Source: Virgisporangium ochraceum (lineage in GTDB: Bacteria > Actinomycetota > Actinomycetes > Mycobacteriales > Micromonosporaceae). From it: a stretch of DNA of 64,000 nt. The notes beneath the pieces were generated by a model, which worked only from the letters and a program-made list of their open reading frames with translations, did not search any database and was not told where the DNA came from. Positions 16,859 to 25,162 of the stretch are shown here, piece by piece. The stretch is taken from assembly GCF_016863655.1 (NCBI RefSeq), contig NZ_BOPH01000001.1, forward strand, positions 124,001 to 188,000, given 5' to 3'. The first letter of the stretch is position 1; the number at the start of each line of letters is the position of its first letter. Position numbers and translations under genes: made by a program.

Positions 16859-17227
16859 TCAGCCGATGACCTCTCCGGGTACGGCCTGCTGGCGCTTCTC
16901 CCACTCGAGGAACCGCTCGGTCTCGTCGAGCAGGGCGCCGGCGAACCAGGCCGCCACGGCCGCGTCGTCGACCAGGCCGATGAACAGGAGGATGCCCTCG
17001 GGGACGAAGTCGATCGGCGAGACGATGTACGCGGCCGAGACCAGCATCATCGTCATCCGCGACTTACCGTCGTACCTCCCCCGCAGGGTGGCGCCGACCA
17101 TGCGCGGGATCGCGCCGATGCGCCTGGCCAGGCCGGGCGTGCCGGGCTTGAACGTGCGGACGAGCGCGGTCCAGGCCGCGCGTCGCCGCAGCTGGGTCGC
17201 CGCCCGGTTGGACGTGTAGGTGGCCAT
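16859..17227 (-). CDS. DUF1232 membrane protein
   Basis: The protein has 122 residues. The DUF1232 core (VSAAYIVSPIDFVPEGILLFIGLVDDAAVAA) is a hydrophobic hairpin with the conserved SPIDFVPE motif. It is followed by a hydrophilic helix (LLDETERFLEWEKRQQ). The basic N-terminus (RRRAAWTALVRTFK) suggests cytoplasmic location of both ends. ATG 17225-17227 follows GGGAG. It lies 19 bp upstream of the cbs start on the same strand. The function is unknown. Confidence 0.88.
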   Translation of the reverse strand: MATYTSNRAATQLRRRAAWTALVRTFKPGTPGLARRIGAIPRMVGATLRGRYDGKSRMTMMLVSAAYIVSPIDFVPEGILLFIGLVDDAAVAAWFAGALLDETERFLEWEKRQQAVPGEVIG

Positions 17228-17386
17228 TGCGCTCCCGCCCTTCACATGGGTGCTCTCCATCGTGCAATACCCACGCACGTTCCATCCACAACGGCCGCGT
17301 TGTTGAACTCGGTTGAGCAAAGTGGATGACAAACTTGCTAGTGAACGTTCGTTAACCTCGGAATGATCGGACGATCGGGGGTGACG

Positions 17387-18382
17387 ATGGTCGAGCAGTC
17401 TCGTTTGAGGCACGTGGCAACGGCCGCCGGCTACGCGAGCGCGGGGGTCACGGCGCTCGGCATGCTGGCCACGGGCGTGGTCATCGGGCAGGCGCTGATC
17501 GCCCGCCGGACCATACCGACCGCCGAGCATCCGCCGCCGCGCTGCGACGGCCGGTACGGCTTCGAACATCCGGGCGAGCCCGTGCGGCTCGCGGTCCTCG
17601 GTGACTCGTCGGCCGCGGGCTACGGCGTCGACGCGCCCCGCAAGACCCTCGGCGCGCTGCTCGCCGCCGGACTGGCCGAGCAGCTCAAGCGCCCCGTCGA
17701 CCTACGCTGCGTGGCCGTGGTCGGCGCCCAGTCGCGGCACCTGGCGCCCCAGGTCGAGCGGCTCCTCGACGACCCGCCGGACCTCGCCGTCATCCTCATC
17801 GGCGGCAACGACGTGACCCACCGGTCGAACGTGCCCGACGCGGTGCGCGCCCTCGGCGACGCGGTCCGCGCGCTGCGCATGGTGAACACCGACGTGGTCG
17901 TGGGTACCTGCCCCGACATGGGCGCGATCGAGCCGATCCAGCCGCCGCTGAAGTGGCTGGCGCACCGCTGGAGCCGCCAGCTCGCCGCGCTGCAGACCAT
18001 CGCCGTGGTCGAGGCCGGCGGCCGGACCGTGTCGCTGGGCGACCTGCTCGGCCCGCAGTTCGCCGCCGACCCGCAGCGCATGTTCGGCTGGGACCGGTTC
18101 CACCCGTCGGCCGAGGGGTACGTGGCCGCCGCCGGGGTGCTGCTCCCCTCGATGGTGTCGGCGCTGGCCGAACCCGCCGGGCCGCGTCCGGCCGAGCCCG
18201 ACGGCGCCGGCGTGCGCAACCTGTACGCGGCCGCGGCGAAGGCCGCCGAGCAGTCCGGCATCGAAGTGGCACCCGCCACTGTGGCCGGGCGGGAGCGTGG
18301 ACCGCACGGCCGTTGGGCACACCTACGACGTCGGGCTTGGCGGTCCGTGGGACGCCCGACCGATCCGGCGCACGTACCCTAG
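17387..18382 (+). CDS. SGNH/GDSL hydrolase with N-terminal membrane segment
   Basis: The protein has 331 residues. A hydrophobic segment near residues 10-35 (ASAGVTALGMLATGVVIGQALI) acts as an anchor or uncleaved signal. The hydrolase domain has block I LGDSSAAGYGV (nucleophile serine), block III IGGNDVTH, and block V WDRFHPSAEGY with catalytic Asp/His. It is probably an esterase or lipase acting outside the membrane; the substrate is unknown. It corresponds in position to mycobacterial Rv1075c. ATG 17387 has GGGGG five bases upstream; ATG 17363 is an alternative. The C-terminal 60 residues are basic and variable. Confidence 0.88.
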   Translation: MVEQSRLRHVATAAGYASAGVTALGMLATGVVIGQALIARRTIPTAEHPPPRCDGRYGFEHPGEPVRLAVLGDSSAAGYGVDAPRKTLGALLAAGLAEQLKRPVDLRCVAVVGAQSRHLAPQVERLLDDPPDLAVILIGGNDVTHRSNVPDAVRALGDAVRALRMVNTDVVVGTCPDMGAIEPIQPPLKWLAHRWSRQLAALQTIAVVEAGGRTVSLGDLLGPQFAADPQRMFGWDRFHPSAEGYVAAAGVLLPSMVSALAEPAGPRPAEPDGAGVRNLYAAAAKAAEQSGIEVAPATVAGRERGPHGRWAHLRRRAWRSVGRPTDPAHVP

Positions 18383-18403
18383 AGGGCCTGGAGGTCATGT
18401 CGC

Positions 18404-19195
18404 ATGGCGGAGCGCAGAGCGATCCGGCAGTTGTCGCGGGCGGCTGCCGTTACGGCGATGGCCGGTGCGGTCGGCGGGATGGCGCTCTTGGCCGCGGAGA
18501 CCCTGGCCGCCCGGGCCCGCAAGTACGCCACGCCCGACATGCAGCTCGCGATGCGCGCGACGGTCGGCCCGGCGAAGGCGCCGACGCTGCGGCTGGTGCT
18601 GCTCGGTGACTCCACCGCGCTCGGCGTGGGCGTCGAGCAGGTCGCCGACACCGTCGGCGGCCAGCTGGCCGCGCTGCTCGCCGAGGGACCGGGCGGGCGC
18701 CGGGTCGAGCTGTCGAGCGTCGCCGTGGCCGGCTCCCACTCGTCCGACCTGGGCATCCAGGTGGCCCGAGCGCTGGTGGGCACGCGTCCCGACGTTGCCG
18801 TGATCCTCATCGGCACCAACGACGCGGTCAGGCTGGCCCGGCCGCTCGAGTCGGCCGAGCAGCTCGCCGCCGCCGTTCGCCGGCTGCGCGGGGCCGGGTC
18901 GGCGGTGGTGGTCGGCACGTGCCCCGACCTGGGGTCCACCCGCGCGTTCGCCCAGCCGCTGCGCCAACTGCTCGGCTGGCACGGCCGCCGGCTCGGCCGG
19001 GCCCAGGTCGACGCCGTGCGGTCGGCCGGCGGCACCGCCGTCGACCTCGCCGAGCGCACCGGCCCGGTGTTCCGCGCCGACGCGGGCACGCTCTGCCACG
19101 ACGGCTTCCACCCGTCGGCCGACGGCTACCGGGTGTGGGCCCACGCGCTACTTCCCGCCGTCGTGGCGGCGGTGGGCGGCTTGAGACATCCGTAG
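18404..19195 (+). CDS. Second SGNH/GDSL hydrolase
   Basis: The 263-residue paralogue begins 21 bp after the first SGNH gene and is likely in the same transcript. It has block I LLGDSTALGVGV, block III IGTNDAVR and block V CHDGFHPSADGYRVW, so the catalytic Ser, Asn, Asp and His are all present. The N-terminus carries a hydrophobic stretch (AAAVTAMAGAVGGMALLAAETLAA) that may anchor it. It is clearly diverged from its neighbour, with a shorter C-terminus and different loops, so the duplication is old. Confidence 0.9.
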   Translation: MAERRAIRQLSRAAAVTAMAGAVGGMALLAAETLAARARKYATPDMQLAMRATVGPAKAPTLRLVLLGDSTALGVGVEQVADTVGGQLAALLAEGPGGRRVELSSVAVAGSHSSDLGIQVARALVGTRPDVAVILIGTNDAVRLARPLESAEQLAAAVRRLRGAGSAVVVGTCPDLGSTRAFAQPLRQLLGWHGRRLGRAQVDAVRSAGGTAVDLAERTGPVFRADAGTLCHDGFHPSADGYRVWAHALLPAVVAAVGGLRHP

Positions 19196-19223
19196 CAGAG
19201 CCACGGATCACAAATGTCGCTCG

Positions 19224-19239
19224 CTTAACGGGCGTTAAG
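19224..19239. promoter_or_regulatory. Palindromic operator candidate upstream of the thiolase
   Basis: CTTAAC-gggc-GTTAAG is a perfect 6-4-6 palindrome ending nine bases before the thiolase ATG. The form resembles TetR-family sites that control acyl-CoA genes. No such regulator is encoded nearby, so the binding protein is unknown. Confidence 0.5.
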
Positions 19240-19247
19240 ATGCGGGC

Positions 19248-20495
19248 ATGCCGGAAGCCGTCATCGTTGCCACCGCCCGCTCGCCCATCGGACGAGCGTT
19301 CAAAGGTTCCCTGCGCGACCTGCGTCCCGACGATCTCGCCGCGACGATCGTCCGCGCCGCCCTCGACAAGGTCCCCGAACTGGACCCCAAGGACATCGAC
19401 GACCTCTACCTCGGCTGCGGGCTGCCCGGCGGGGAGCAGGGGTTCAACATGGGCCGGGTGGTCGCCACCCTGCTCGGCTACGACCACCTGCCGGCCGCCA
19501 CGCTGAGCCGCTACTGCGCCTCGTCGCTGCAGACCACCCGCATGGCGTTCCACGCCATCAAGGCCGGTGAGGGCGACGTGTTCGTCTCCGCCGGCGTCGA
19601 GACGGTGTCGCGGTATGCGCGCGGCAACTCCGACGGCCTGCCCGCCGAGGCGCAGGCGCTGGTCGGCGGCACCTGGGAGAACCCGAAGTTCGACGACGCC
19701 AAGGCCCGCACGGCCAAGAGCGCCGAGGGTGGCGCCGGGCCGTGGCAGGACCCGCGCGAGTCCGACCAGATCCCCGACATCTACATCGCGATGGGCCAGA
19801 CCGCCGAGAACCTCGCCGAGATCAAGGGCGTCAGCCGGCAGGAGATGGACGAGTTCGGCGTCCGTTCCCAGAACCTCGCCGAGGAGGCCATCAAGAACGG
19901 CTTCTGGGCCCGCGAGATCACCCCGGTGACCACCCCGTCGGGCACCGTCGTGTCGACCGACGACGGTCCCCGTCCCGGCATCACTCTGGAGGGCACGGCG
20001 GGCCTCAAGCCGGTCTTCCGCCCCGACGGACGGGTCACCGCCGGAAACTGCTGCCCGCTGAACGACGGCGCCGCCGCCGTCGTGATCATGAGCGACACCA
20101 AGGCGCGCGAGCTCGGGCTGACCCCGCTCGCCCGGATCGTGTCGACCGGTGTCACCGCGCTGTCGCCGGAGATCATGGGCCTCGGCCCGGTCGAGGCGTC
20201 GAAGCAGGCCCTGGCCCGCGCCGGCATGACCATCGACGACATCGACCTGGTCGAGATCAACGAGGCGTTCGCCGCGCAGGTGATCCCGTCGTACAAGGAC
20301 CTCGGCATCCCGCTGGAGAAGCTGAACGTCAACGGTGGGGCGATCGCGGTCGGCCACCCGTTCGGCATGTCCGGCGCCCGGATCACGGCCACGCTGCTCA
20401 ACTCGCTGGAGTGGCACGACAAGCGGTTCGGGCTGGAGACCATGTGCGTCGGCGGCGGCCAGGGCATGGCCATGATCGTCGAGCGCCTCAGCTGA
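19248..20495 (+). CDS. fadA: Acetyl-CoA acetyltransferase / 3-ketoacyl-CoA thiolase
   Basis: The 415-residue thiolase has all three catalytic elements: nucleophile Cys90 in SRYCASSLQ, His370 in AVGHPFGMSGAR, and Cys400 in MCVGGGQG. It cleaves 3-ketoacyl-CoA with CoA in beta-oxidation, or condenses two acetyl-CoA. The direction and chain length are not visible. Position after the SGNH hydrolases matches mycobacterial fadA3. No hydratase/dehydrogenase partner is adjacent. Its 3' end overlaps the convergent serine hydrolase gene by 8 bp. Confidence 0.93.
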   Translation: MPEAVIVATARSPIGRAFKGSLRDLRPDDLAATIVRAALDKVPELDPKDIDDLYLGCGLPGGEQGFNMGRVVATLLGYDHLPAATLSRYCASSLQTTRMAFHAIKAGEGDVFVSAGVETVSRYARGNSDGLPAEAQALVGGTWENPKFDDAKARTAKSAEGGAGPWQDPRESDQIPDIYIAMGQTAENLAEIKGVSRQEMDEFGVRSQNLAEEAIKNGFWAREITPVTTPSGTVVSTDDGPRPGITLEGTAGLKPVFRPDGRVTAGNCCPLNDGAAAVVIMSDTKARELGLTPLARIVSTGVTALSPEIMGLGPVEASKQALARAGMTIDDIDLVEINEAFAAQVIPSYKDLGIPLEKLNVNGGAIAVGHPFGMSGARITATLLNSLEWHDKRFGLETMCVGGGQGMAMIVERLS

Positions 20496-21534
20496 CATCG
20501 CAGACCACCGCATCGACCAGGGCCTCGACCGCGTCGTCCGGGTCGGTGCGGTGGTTCGGGGTGACCGCGACGGTGACCTGGCGGCGCCCGTCCTCCGTCG
20601 AGAACGAGTAGGCCTGGTAGGCCAGCGCGTCACCGTCGTTGCCGTACACGCGGACCCCGCACGGGGTGTCTCGCCAGGTCAACCCGAGCCCGTAGGTCCG
20701 GCCCGTCTTCATCTCGGCGAGCAGGTGGCCCGGTAGCAACCGCCCGCCCAGCAACGCGGCGAAGAAGCGGTTGAGATCGCGCGTCGTGGAGATCAGCTCG
20801 CCGCCGGCTCCCATCACCGACGGGTTGAACTCGGTGTAGTCGACCAGGCCCCGCCCCTCGATCGGGACGTACCCGTGCGGATGCGGCCCGGGGATCCGGG
20901 TCGCGGTGCCCGGCATCAGGGTGCCGGTCAGCCGCAGCGGTCGAATGACGCGGCGCTCGACCTCCTCGCCATAGGACCGGCCGGTCACCCGCTCGATGAT
21001 CCGGCCGAGCAGGAGGTAGCCGGTGTTCGAGTACGCGAAGGCCGAACCGGGCGGCTCGTGGGTGGGTCGGTTGGCCGCGGCCCGCTGGAGCAGCTCGTCG
21101 GCGGTCCAGGTGCGCCAGCGGTTGTCGAGGAACGCCGGATCCGGCGGCAGCCGCAGCGTCCGCAGGTAGTCGTACCGGCCGCTGGTGTGGTTGAGCAGGT
21201 GGCGCACCGTGACCCCGGGCAGCCCGGTCTCCACGGGGTCGTCGAGCCGCAGCCGGCCCTCCGCGACCAGCTGCAGCACGACGGTGGCCACGAACGTCTT
21301 GGTGACGCTGCCGGCCCGGAACCGGCCGTCGACCGGCACCTTCCGGGTCGTGTTCCGCTCGGCGACGCCGCTGGCACCCCGCCACACGGCCCGCCCGGTA
21401 CGGACCTCGGCCAGCCCGCCGACCGCGACCGCGGCCACCACGGCGTCGAGGCGACGCTGCGGGTCCGGTCTCGTGGGGGTGGCCGGGACCATCAGGGTCA
21501 GCGCGGCGAGGAGAGATATCTGCTTGAGAACCAT
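20488..21534 (-). CDS. Secreted serine hydrolase, beta-lactamase/DD-peptidase (class C-like) family
   Basis: The protein has 348 residues. The N-terminus looks like a signal peptide (MVLKQISLLAALTLMVPATPT). The SxxK motif is S76-V-T-K79 in AGSVTKTF and the YxN motif is Y168-S-N170 in FAYSNTGY. The third KTG-type box is replaced by something like YGNDGDA near the end, as in many esterase or D-aminopeptidase members. It is probably a peptidase or esterase outside the cell; there is no specific sign of antibiotic resistance. ATG 21532-21534 directly begins the signal sequence. Confidence 0.9.
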   Translation of the reverse strand: MVLKQISLLAALTLMVPATPTRPDPQRRLDAVVAAVAVGGLAEVRTGRAVWRGASGVAERNTTRKVPVDGRFRAGSVTKTFVATVVLQLVAEGRLRLDDPVETGLPGVTVRHLLNHTSGRYDYLRTLRLPPDPAFLDNRWRTWTADELLQRAAANRPTHEPPGSAFAYSNTGYLLLGRIIERVTGRSYGEEVERRVIRPLRLTGTLMPGTATRIPGPHPHGYVPIEGRGLVDYTEFNPSVMGAGGELISTTRDLNRFFAALLGGRLLPGHLLAEMKTGRTYGLGLTWRDTPCGVRVYGNDGDALAYQAYSFSTEDGRRQVTVAVTPNHRTDPDDAVEALVDAVVCDVS

Positions 21535-21609
21535 GCACCGGAGCGTGGGCGCACGACACCGCTACCGGCGTCACCCTCCCGAGCCATCCGGCATACCTCT
21601 GCCGAGGGA

Positions 21610-21933
21610 CTACAGCGCGCGCTTGGTGGCCAGGACCCGTTTCGTGGCGGCCGTCAGGCGGGCCTCGTCGTCACGGGCGGCCTCGATGAGGTCGGCCACG
21701 ACGACACGCAGCTGGTCGGGCAGGGCCGTGTCGGGCGAGAGGCGGGGCACGACGCGGTGGGGCTGGCCCTCGGCGTCGGCGGCCTGGTCGGCCAGCTCCT
21801 GGATCAGGGCGTGGAAACGGTCGGCGCGCGTCCCGGGTCCCGACGCACTGGACGCCGCCCATCGGGGCGGCGTCCAGGTGGAGACCCGGTCGACGAGCCG
21901 GCGGGTCTCCACCGCCAGCTCGTCGGTGGTCAT
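21610..21933 (-). CDS. Hypothetical protein translationally coupled to the BI-1 gene
   Basis: The 107-residue hydrophilic protein is not recognised. It is predicted largely helical (ETRRLVDRVSTW, RFHALIQELADQAAD, RVVVADLIEAARDDEARL) with no membrane segment and no cysteines. Its ATG overlaps the stop of the BI-1/YccA gene as ATGA, so it is made from the same message. It may be a cytosolic partner of that channel-like protein, but nothing more can be said. Confidence 0.75.
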   Translation of the reverse strand: MTTDELAVETRRLVDRVSTWTPPRWAASSASGPGTRADRFHALIQELADQAADAEGQPHRVVPRLSPDTALPDQLRVVVADLIEAARDDEARLTAATKRVLATKRAL

Positions 21934-22802
21934 CTGCGCAGGTAGCTCAGCATCTGCAGGATCTGCCAGTACAGGAAGATCAGGCCGACGAGCAGCCCGA
22001 ACGCCGAGTACCAGGCGAACTTCTCCGGGATGCCGTGCCGCACGCCCTCCTCGATCTCCGCGAAGTCGAGGATGAACGTCAGCGCGCCGATGACGATGCC
22101 GGCACCCGCGAACAGGAACGCCAGCGGGTTCACCGAGTCGGTGCCGTAGTCGACCAGGCCCATCTCGAAGTTGAACGCGTACGCGACCAGGTTGATCAGG
22201 CTCAACGCGACGAACGCCAGCAGCGCGCCGATGACGAACTTCGCGAACTTCGGGGTGGCCCGCAGCACCCGGAACTTGTACAGCACGGCCATCACGAAGA
22301 ACACCGCGAACGTGGCCGCCACCGCCTGCATGACGATGCCGGAGTACCGCTCATTGAAGTACTCGCTGACGACGCCGAGCAGCACACCCTGGATCGCCGC
22401 GTAGGCGAAGATCACGGCCGGGTTGGTGATGCGCTTGAACGCGATCACCAGGCCGAGGACGAGCCCGGCGAGCACCGAGCCGACCATCGCCAGCGTCGCC
22501 ACGGTGCCGGTGTCGGGGAGCGCGATCCAGGCGATCGCGCCGAAGATACCGGTGACCGCGAGCAGCATGACCGTGCGGACGACGACGTCGTCGATGGACA
22601 TCGTGCCGCCGCTGACCCCCGGTGGCGCCGGGTAGCCCCCGCCGTACTGCTGCCCGTACTGGGGCGGGTACTGCTGCTGCCCGTACGGCTGCTGCTGGAA
22701 GGGGTTCTGCCCGGGCTGTGCATATGGTGCTTGTTGGCCACCCGCGCGTCCCTGGCCTGCGGCGCTGCCGAGACGGGTGAGCACGGGATTGGAACTACGC
22801 AC
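21930..22802 (-). CDS. Bax inhibitor-1/YccA family membrane protein
   Basis: The 290-residue protein has an N-terminal tail of about 75 residues rich in Pro, Gln, Gly and Tyr (QQQPYGQQQYPPQYGQQYGG), followed by seven hydrophobic segments. The C-terminal helix carries FILDFAEIEEGV, the acidic motif that sets proton or calcium leak in bacterial YetJ-type relatives. The GTG at 22800-22802 has a strong AGGAGG six bases upstream, which excludes the much longer open frame. The Tyr/Gln-rich tail is unlike enteric YccA and is common in actinobacteria. Confidence 0.92.
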   Translation of the reverse strand: MRSSNPVLTRLGSAAGQGRAGGQQAPYAQPGQNPFQQQPYGQQQYPPQYGQQYGGGYPAPPGVSGGTMSIDDVVVRTVMLLAVTGIFGAIAWIALPDTGTVATLAMVGSVLAGLVLGLVIAFKRITNPAVIFAYAAIQGVLLGVVSEYFNERYSGIVMQAVAATFAVFFVMAVLYKFRVLRATPKFAKFVIGALLAFVALSLINLVAYAFNFEMGLVDYGTDSVNPLAFLFAGAGIVIGALTFILDFAEIEEGVRHGIPEKFAWYSAFGLLVGLIFLYWQILQMLSYLRR

Positions 22803-23000
22803 GTTCCGCCTCCTGTGGATGGAGCCCGAAAAAGAAGAGCTCAGTTGCTGCATAGAAGCGTATCCCGCCAGCCTGGGAGCCCGCTGTGCAAGAAGAACAC
22901 CGATATGACGCCCGCAAACGAAAGACGACGCACACCACCCGAGAGGCCACGAGGGGGCAAGCCAACCGGCGAGACACCGGCCACGAGGGGGGTTGAGCGG

Positions 23001-23041
23001 CCTGCCCTTACCGGAGCCGCTCTTGCTCCGGTAAGGGCAGG
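23001..23041. terminator. 17-bp perfect hairpin downstream of tRNA-Leu
   Basis: A perfect 17-bp stem (23001-23017 with 23025-23041) with a seven-base loop lies 27 bp after the 3' end of the tRNA on the minus strand. There is no U tract, as is common for actinobacterial terminators. It probably ends the tRNA transcript. Confidence 0.7.
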
Positions 23042-23068
23042 CTTGCGTCCGGGATTTAATCAATAGAG

Positions 23069-23149
23069 TGCCCGGGGCGGGACTCGAACCCGCATGCCTC
23101 TCGGCAGCCGCTTTTAAGGCGGCCGTGTCTGCCGTTCCACCACCCGGGC
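23069..23149 (-). tRNA. tRNA-Leu (anticodon UAA)
   Basis: The minus strand folds into a cloverleaf with acceptor arms GCCCGGG and CCCGGGC and discriminator A. The anticodon arm is GCCGC-CTTAAAA-GCGGC with anticodon TAA, a long class II variable arm (TGCCGAGAGGCA) follows, and the T arm contains GGTTCGAGTCC. CCA is not encoded. UUA is a rare codon in such GC-rich genomes, so this is the equivalent of the Streptomyces bldA tRNA. Confidence 0.93.
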
Positions 23150-23230
23150 GGGCGTTGGCGTCCAGATCGTGGACCCATATCACCGTAACGGGTGTGCTGA
23201 TCGGCAGGCCTCGTACGACCGGACGGCAGT

Positions 23231-25162
23231 ATGGTCCCTCAGGTGAGGAGCGCTGCGCCGACCGACGATGGCCGGCCGGACGACGATACCCATGTCACGG
23301 CCACCCCGCCGCGGCAACGCACGGAAGCAGCCTCCGACGACAGCACCGCGATCCGCATCGTCAACCTGATCGGTGCCGACCGGCCGTCACGGGTGATCAA
23401 CGCCAAGCTACCGCGCCGCGCGGAGCCGCAGCCGCCGCCGGAGCCGGCGCCGCCCCGACGGGTGTGGCACGACCTCGCGGTCTGCTTCGGGTTCGTGCTG
23501 GTCGCGGCGCTGCTGACGGCCGGGTTGTGGCCCGACCCGCACACCCGCCAGCTCTCCCTCGGCGCCAACGACCAGGTGCTCAGCGAATGGTTCCTGGCCT
23601 ACGACGCACGGGTCTACGCCGGTGACTTCAGCCTGGTGACCGACCGGCTCAACGCACCCGACGGGGTGAGCCTGCTCGCCAACGCCTCGGTGATCCTGCT
23701 CGGCCTGATGCTCGGACCGGTCACGCTGGCCTTCGGCGCACCGGTGAGCTTCGCGCTGGCCATCGGGCTGAACCTGGCCGTCACCGCGTCCGGGTGGTAC
23801 CTGCTGCTCGCCCGCGCCCTGGGCCGGCACCGGTTCGCGGCGGCGGTCGGTGGCCTCCTGGCCGGGTTCGGACCCGGGATGATCTCGCAGTCGAACGGGC
23901 ACCCGCACATCACCGCGCAGTGGCTCGTGCCGGCGCTGGTCTGGTGCGTGCTCAGGCTCGCCGACCCCGGTCGCGAGCGGCGCCAGCAGCTGATCACCGG
24001 CGCCCTGCTCGGCTTCCTCGTGACGCTGCAGTACCACCTCGGTCCCGAGGTGCTCATGATCACAGCGTTCGGGCTGTTCCTGTTCTGCGCCGCCTACGCG
24101 GCGGCCGCCTGGCCCGACGCCCGGCCGCGGCTGTCGGGCCTGGCCAGCGGCCTCGGCATCACGTTCGGCGTGGCCGCCATGCTGCTGGCGTACCCGTTGT
24201 GGCTGCAGTTCGCCGGTCCGCAGCACGTGCGCGGCGGCCCGTTCCCGTCGTACTACTTCGGCCTCGACGCGGCCAGCCTCACCACGATCTCCCCGCTGGC
24301 ACTCGGCGGCGACCGCGCCGCCGCGAACCTGTCGACCGACCCGGCCGAGTACAACGGCTTCTTCGGGATCCCGCTGCTGCTCGCGATCGCCGGGATCACC
24401 CTGTGGCTGTGGCGGCGGCCGGTCGCGGTCGCCTGCGCCGCCGCGGCGGCCGCGATGGTCGTGCTGGCGCTGGGCCCGCGGCTCACCGTCGACGGCGAGC
24501 AGACCGGGATCGCGCTGCCGTTCGCGTTGATCGACGGGCTGCCCGGGGTGTCGGCGGCGCTGCCCGGGCGGTTCGCGCTGGCCGCCGGTCCGCTGTTCGC
24601 GGTGCTGGTCGCGCTCGCGGTCGACACCGCGCTCGCGGTGACGGACGGCTGGACGCGGCTCATCGTGCCGGTCGCCGTGCTCGCCGCCCTCGCACCGGTC
24701 GCGCCCACTCCGCTGCCGACCGAGGAGCGGCCGGCGGTGCCCCGGTACTTCACCGCCGGCATGTGGCGCGGGTGCGTCGGCGACGGAGGCGTGCTGGTCC
24801 CGGTCCCGTTGCCTGAGCCCAGGCGGCCCGAAAGCATGCGCTGGGCCGCGGCGGCCGACACGCGATTCGCCCTGCCCGAAGGCTCTTTCATCGGCCCCTA
24901 CGGCACCGGCGGAACGGCGTCGCTCGGCGCCTTCCCGCGACCGACGTCGCTGCTGCTCGCGCAGGTCGCCGACACCGGACAAGTACCCGTGATCACCGAC
25001 GCCCAGCGGGCCGACGCCCTCGCGGACGCCCGCTTCTGGGGCGCCCGCTGCTTCGTGCTCGCCGCGCAGCGCAACGACGCGCCGCTGCGCGACACCGTCG
25101 AACAACTGCTCGGCTTCCCGCCGCAGCGGGTCGCCGACGTCGACGTGTGGAAGCTGACCTAA
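23231..25162 (+). CDS. Large multi-pass membrane protein, GT-C glycosyltransferase-like
   Basis: The 643-residue protein has a hydrophilic N-terminus of about 75 residues, then about ten hydrophobic segments from residue 80 to 500, and a soluble C-terminal domain of about 130 residues. A loop after the first helix carries acidic and aromatic residues (LGANDQVLSEWFLAYDARVYAGDF), a position where GT-C enzymes hold their catalytic aspartate. The match to polyprenyl-phosphate-sugar transferases is by architecture only. Donor and acceptor are unknown. ATG 23231 has no clear ribosome site. The stop overlaps the convergent flavoprotein stop by 4 bp. Confidence 0.72.
   Translation: MVPQVRSAAPTDDGRPDDDTHVTATPPRQRTEAASDDSTAIRIVNLIGADRPSRVINAKLPRRAEPQPPPEPAPPRRVWHDLAVCFGFVLVAALLTAGLWPDPHTRQLSLGANDQVLSEWFLAYDARVYAGDFSLVTDRLNAPDGVSLLANASVILLGLMLGPVTLAFGAPVSFALAIGLNLAVTASGWYLLLARALGRHRFAAAVGGLLAGFGPGMISQSNGHPHITAQWLVPALVWCVLRLADPGRERRQQLITGALLGFLVTLQYHLGPEVLMITAFGLFLFCAAYAAAAWPDARPRLSGLASGLGITFGVAAMLLAYPLWLQFAGPQHVRGGPFPSYYFGLDAASLTTISPLALGGDRAAANLSTDPAEYNGFFGIPLLLAIAGITLWLWRRPVAVACAAAAAAMVVLALGPRLTVDGEQTGIALPFALIDGLPGVSAALPGRFALAAGPLFAVLVALAVDTALAVTDGWTRLIVPVAVLAALAPVAPTPLPTEERPAVPRYFTAGMWRGCVGDGGVLVPVPLPEPRRPESMRWAAAADTRFALPEGSFIGPYGTGGTASLGAFPRPTSLLLAQVADTGQVPVITDAQRADALADARFWGARCFVLAAQRNDAPLRDTVEQLLGFPPQRVADVDVWKLT

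Noticed and set aside
17387..19195. Recent tandem duplication of the SGNH hydrolases
   Set aside because: The two proteins share only catalytic blocks and differ in length and loops, so the duplication is old and of low interest.
20488..21534. Class C beta-lactamase conferring resistance
   Set aside because: SxxK and YxN are present but the KTG-type third motif is absent, and many such proteins are esterases or peptidases.
23069..23149. tRNA-Leu as an integration site for a mobile element
   Set aside because: No integrase or repeated copy of the tRNA 3' end was seen within the window, and flanking genes are housekeeping-like.
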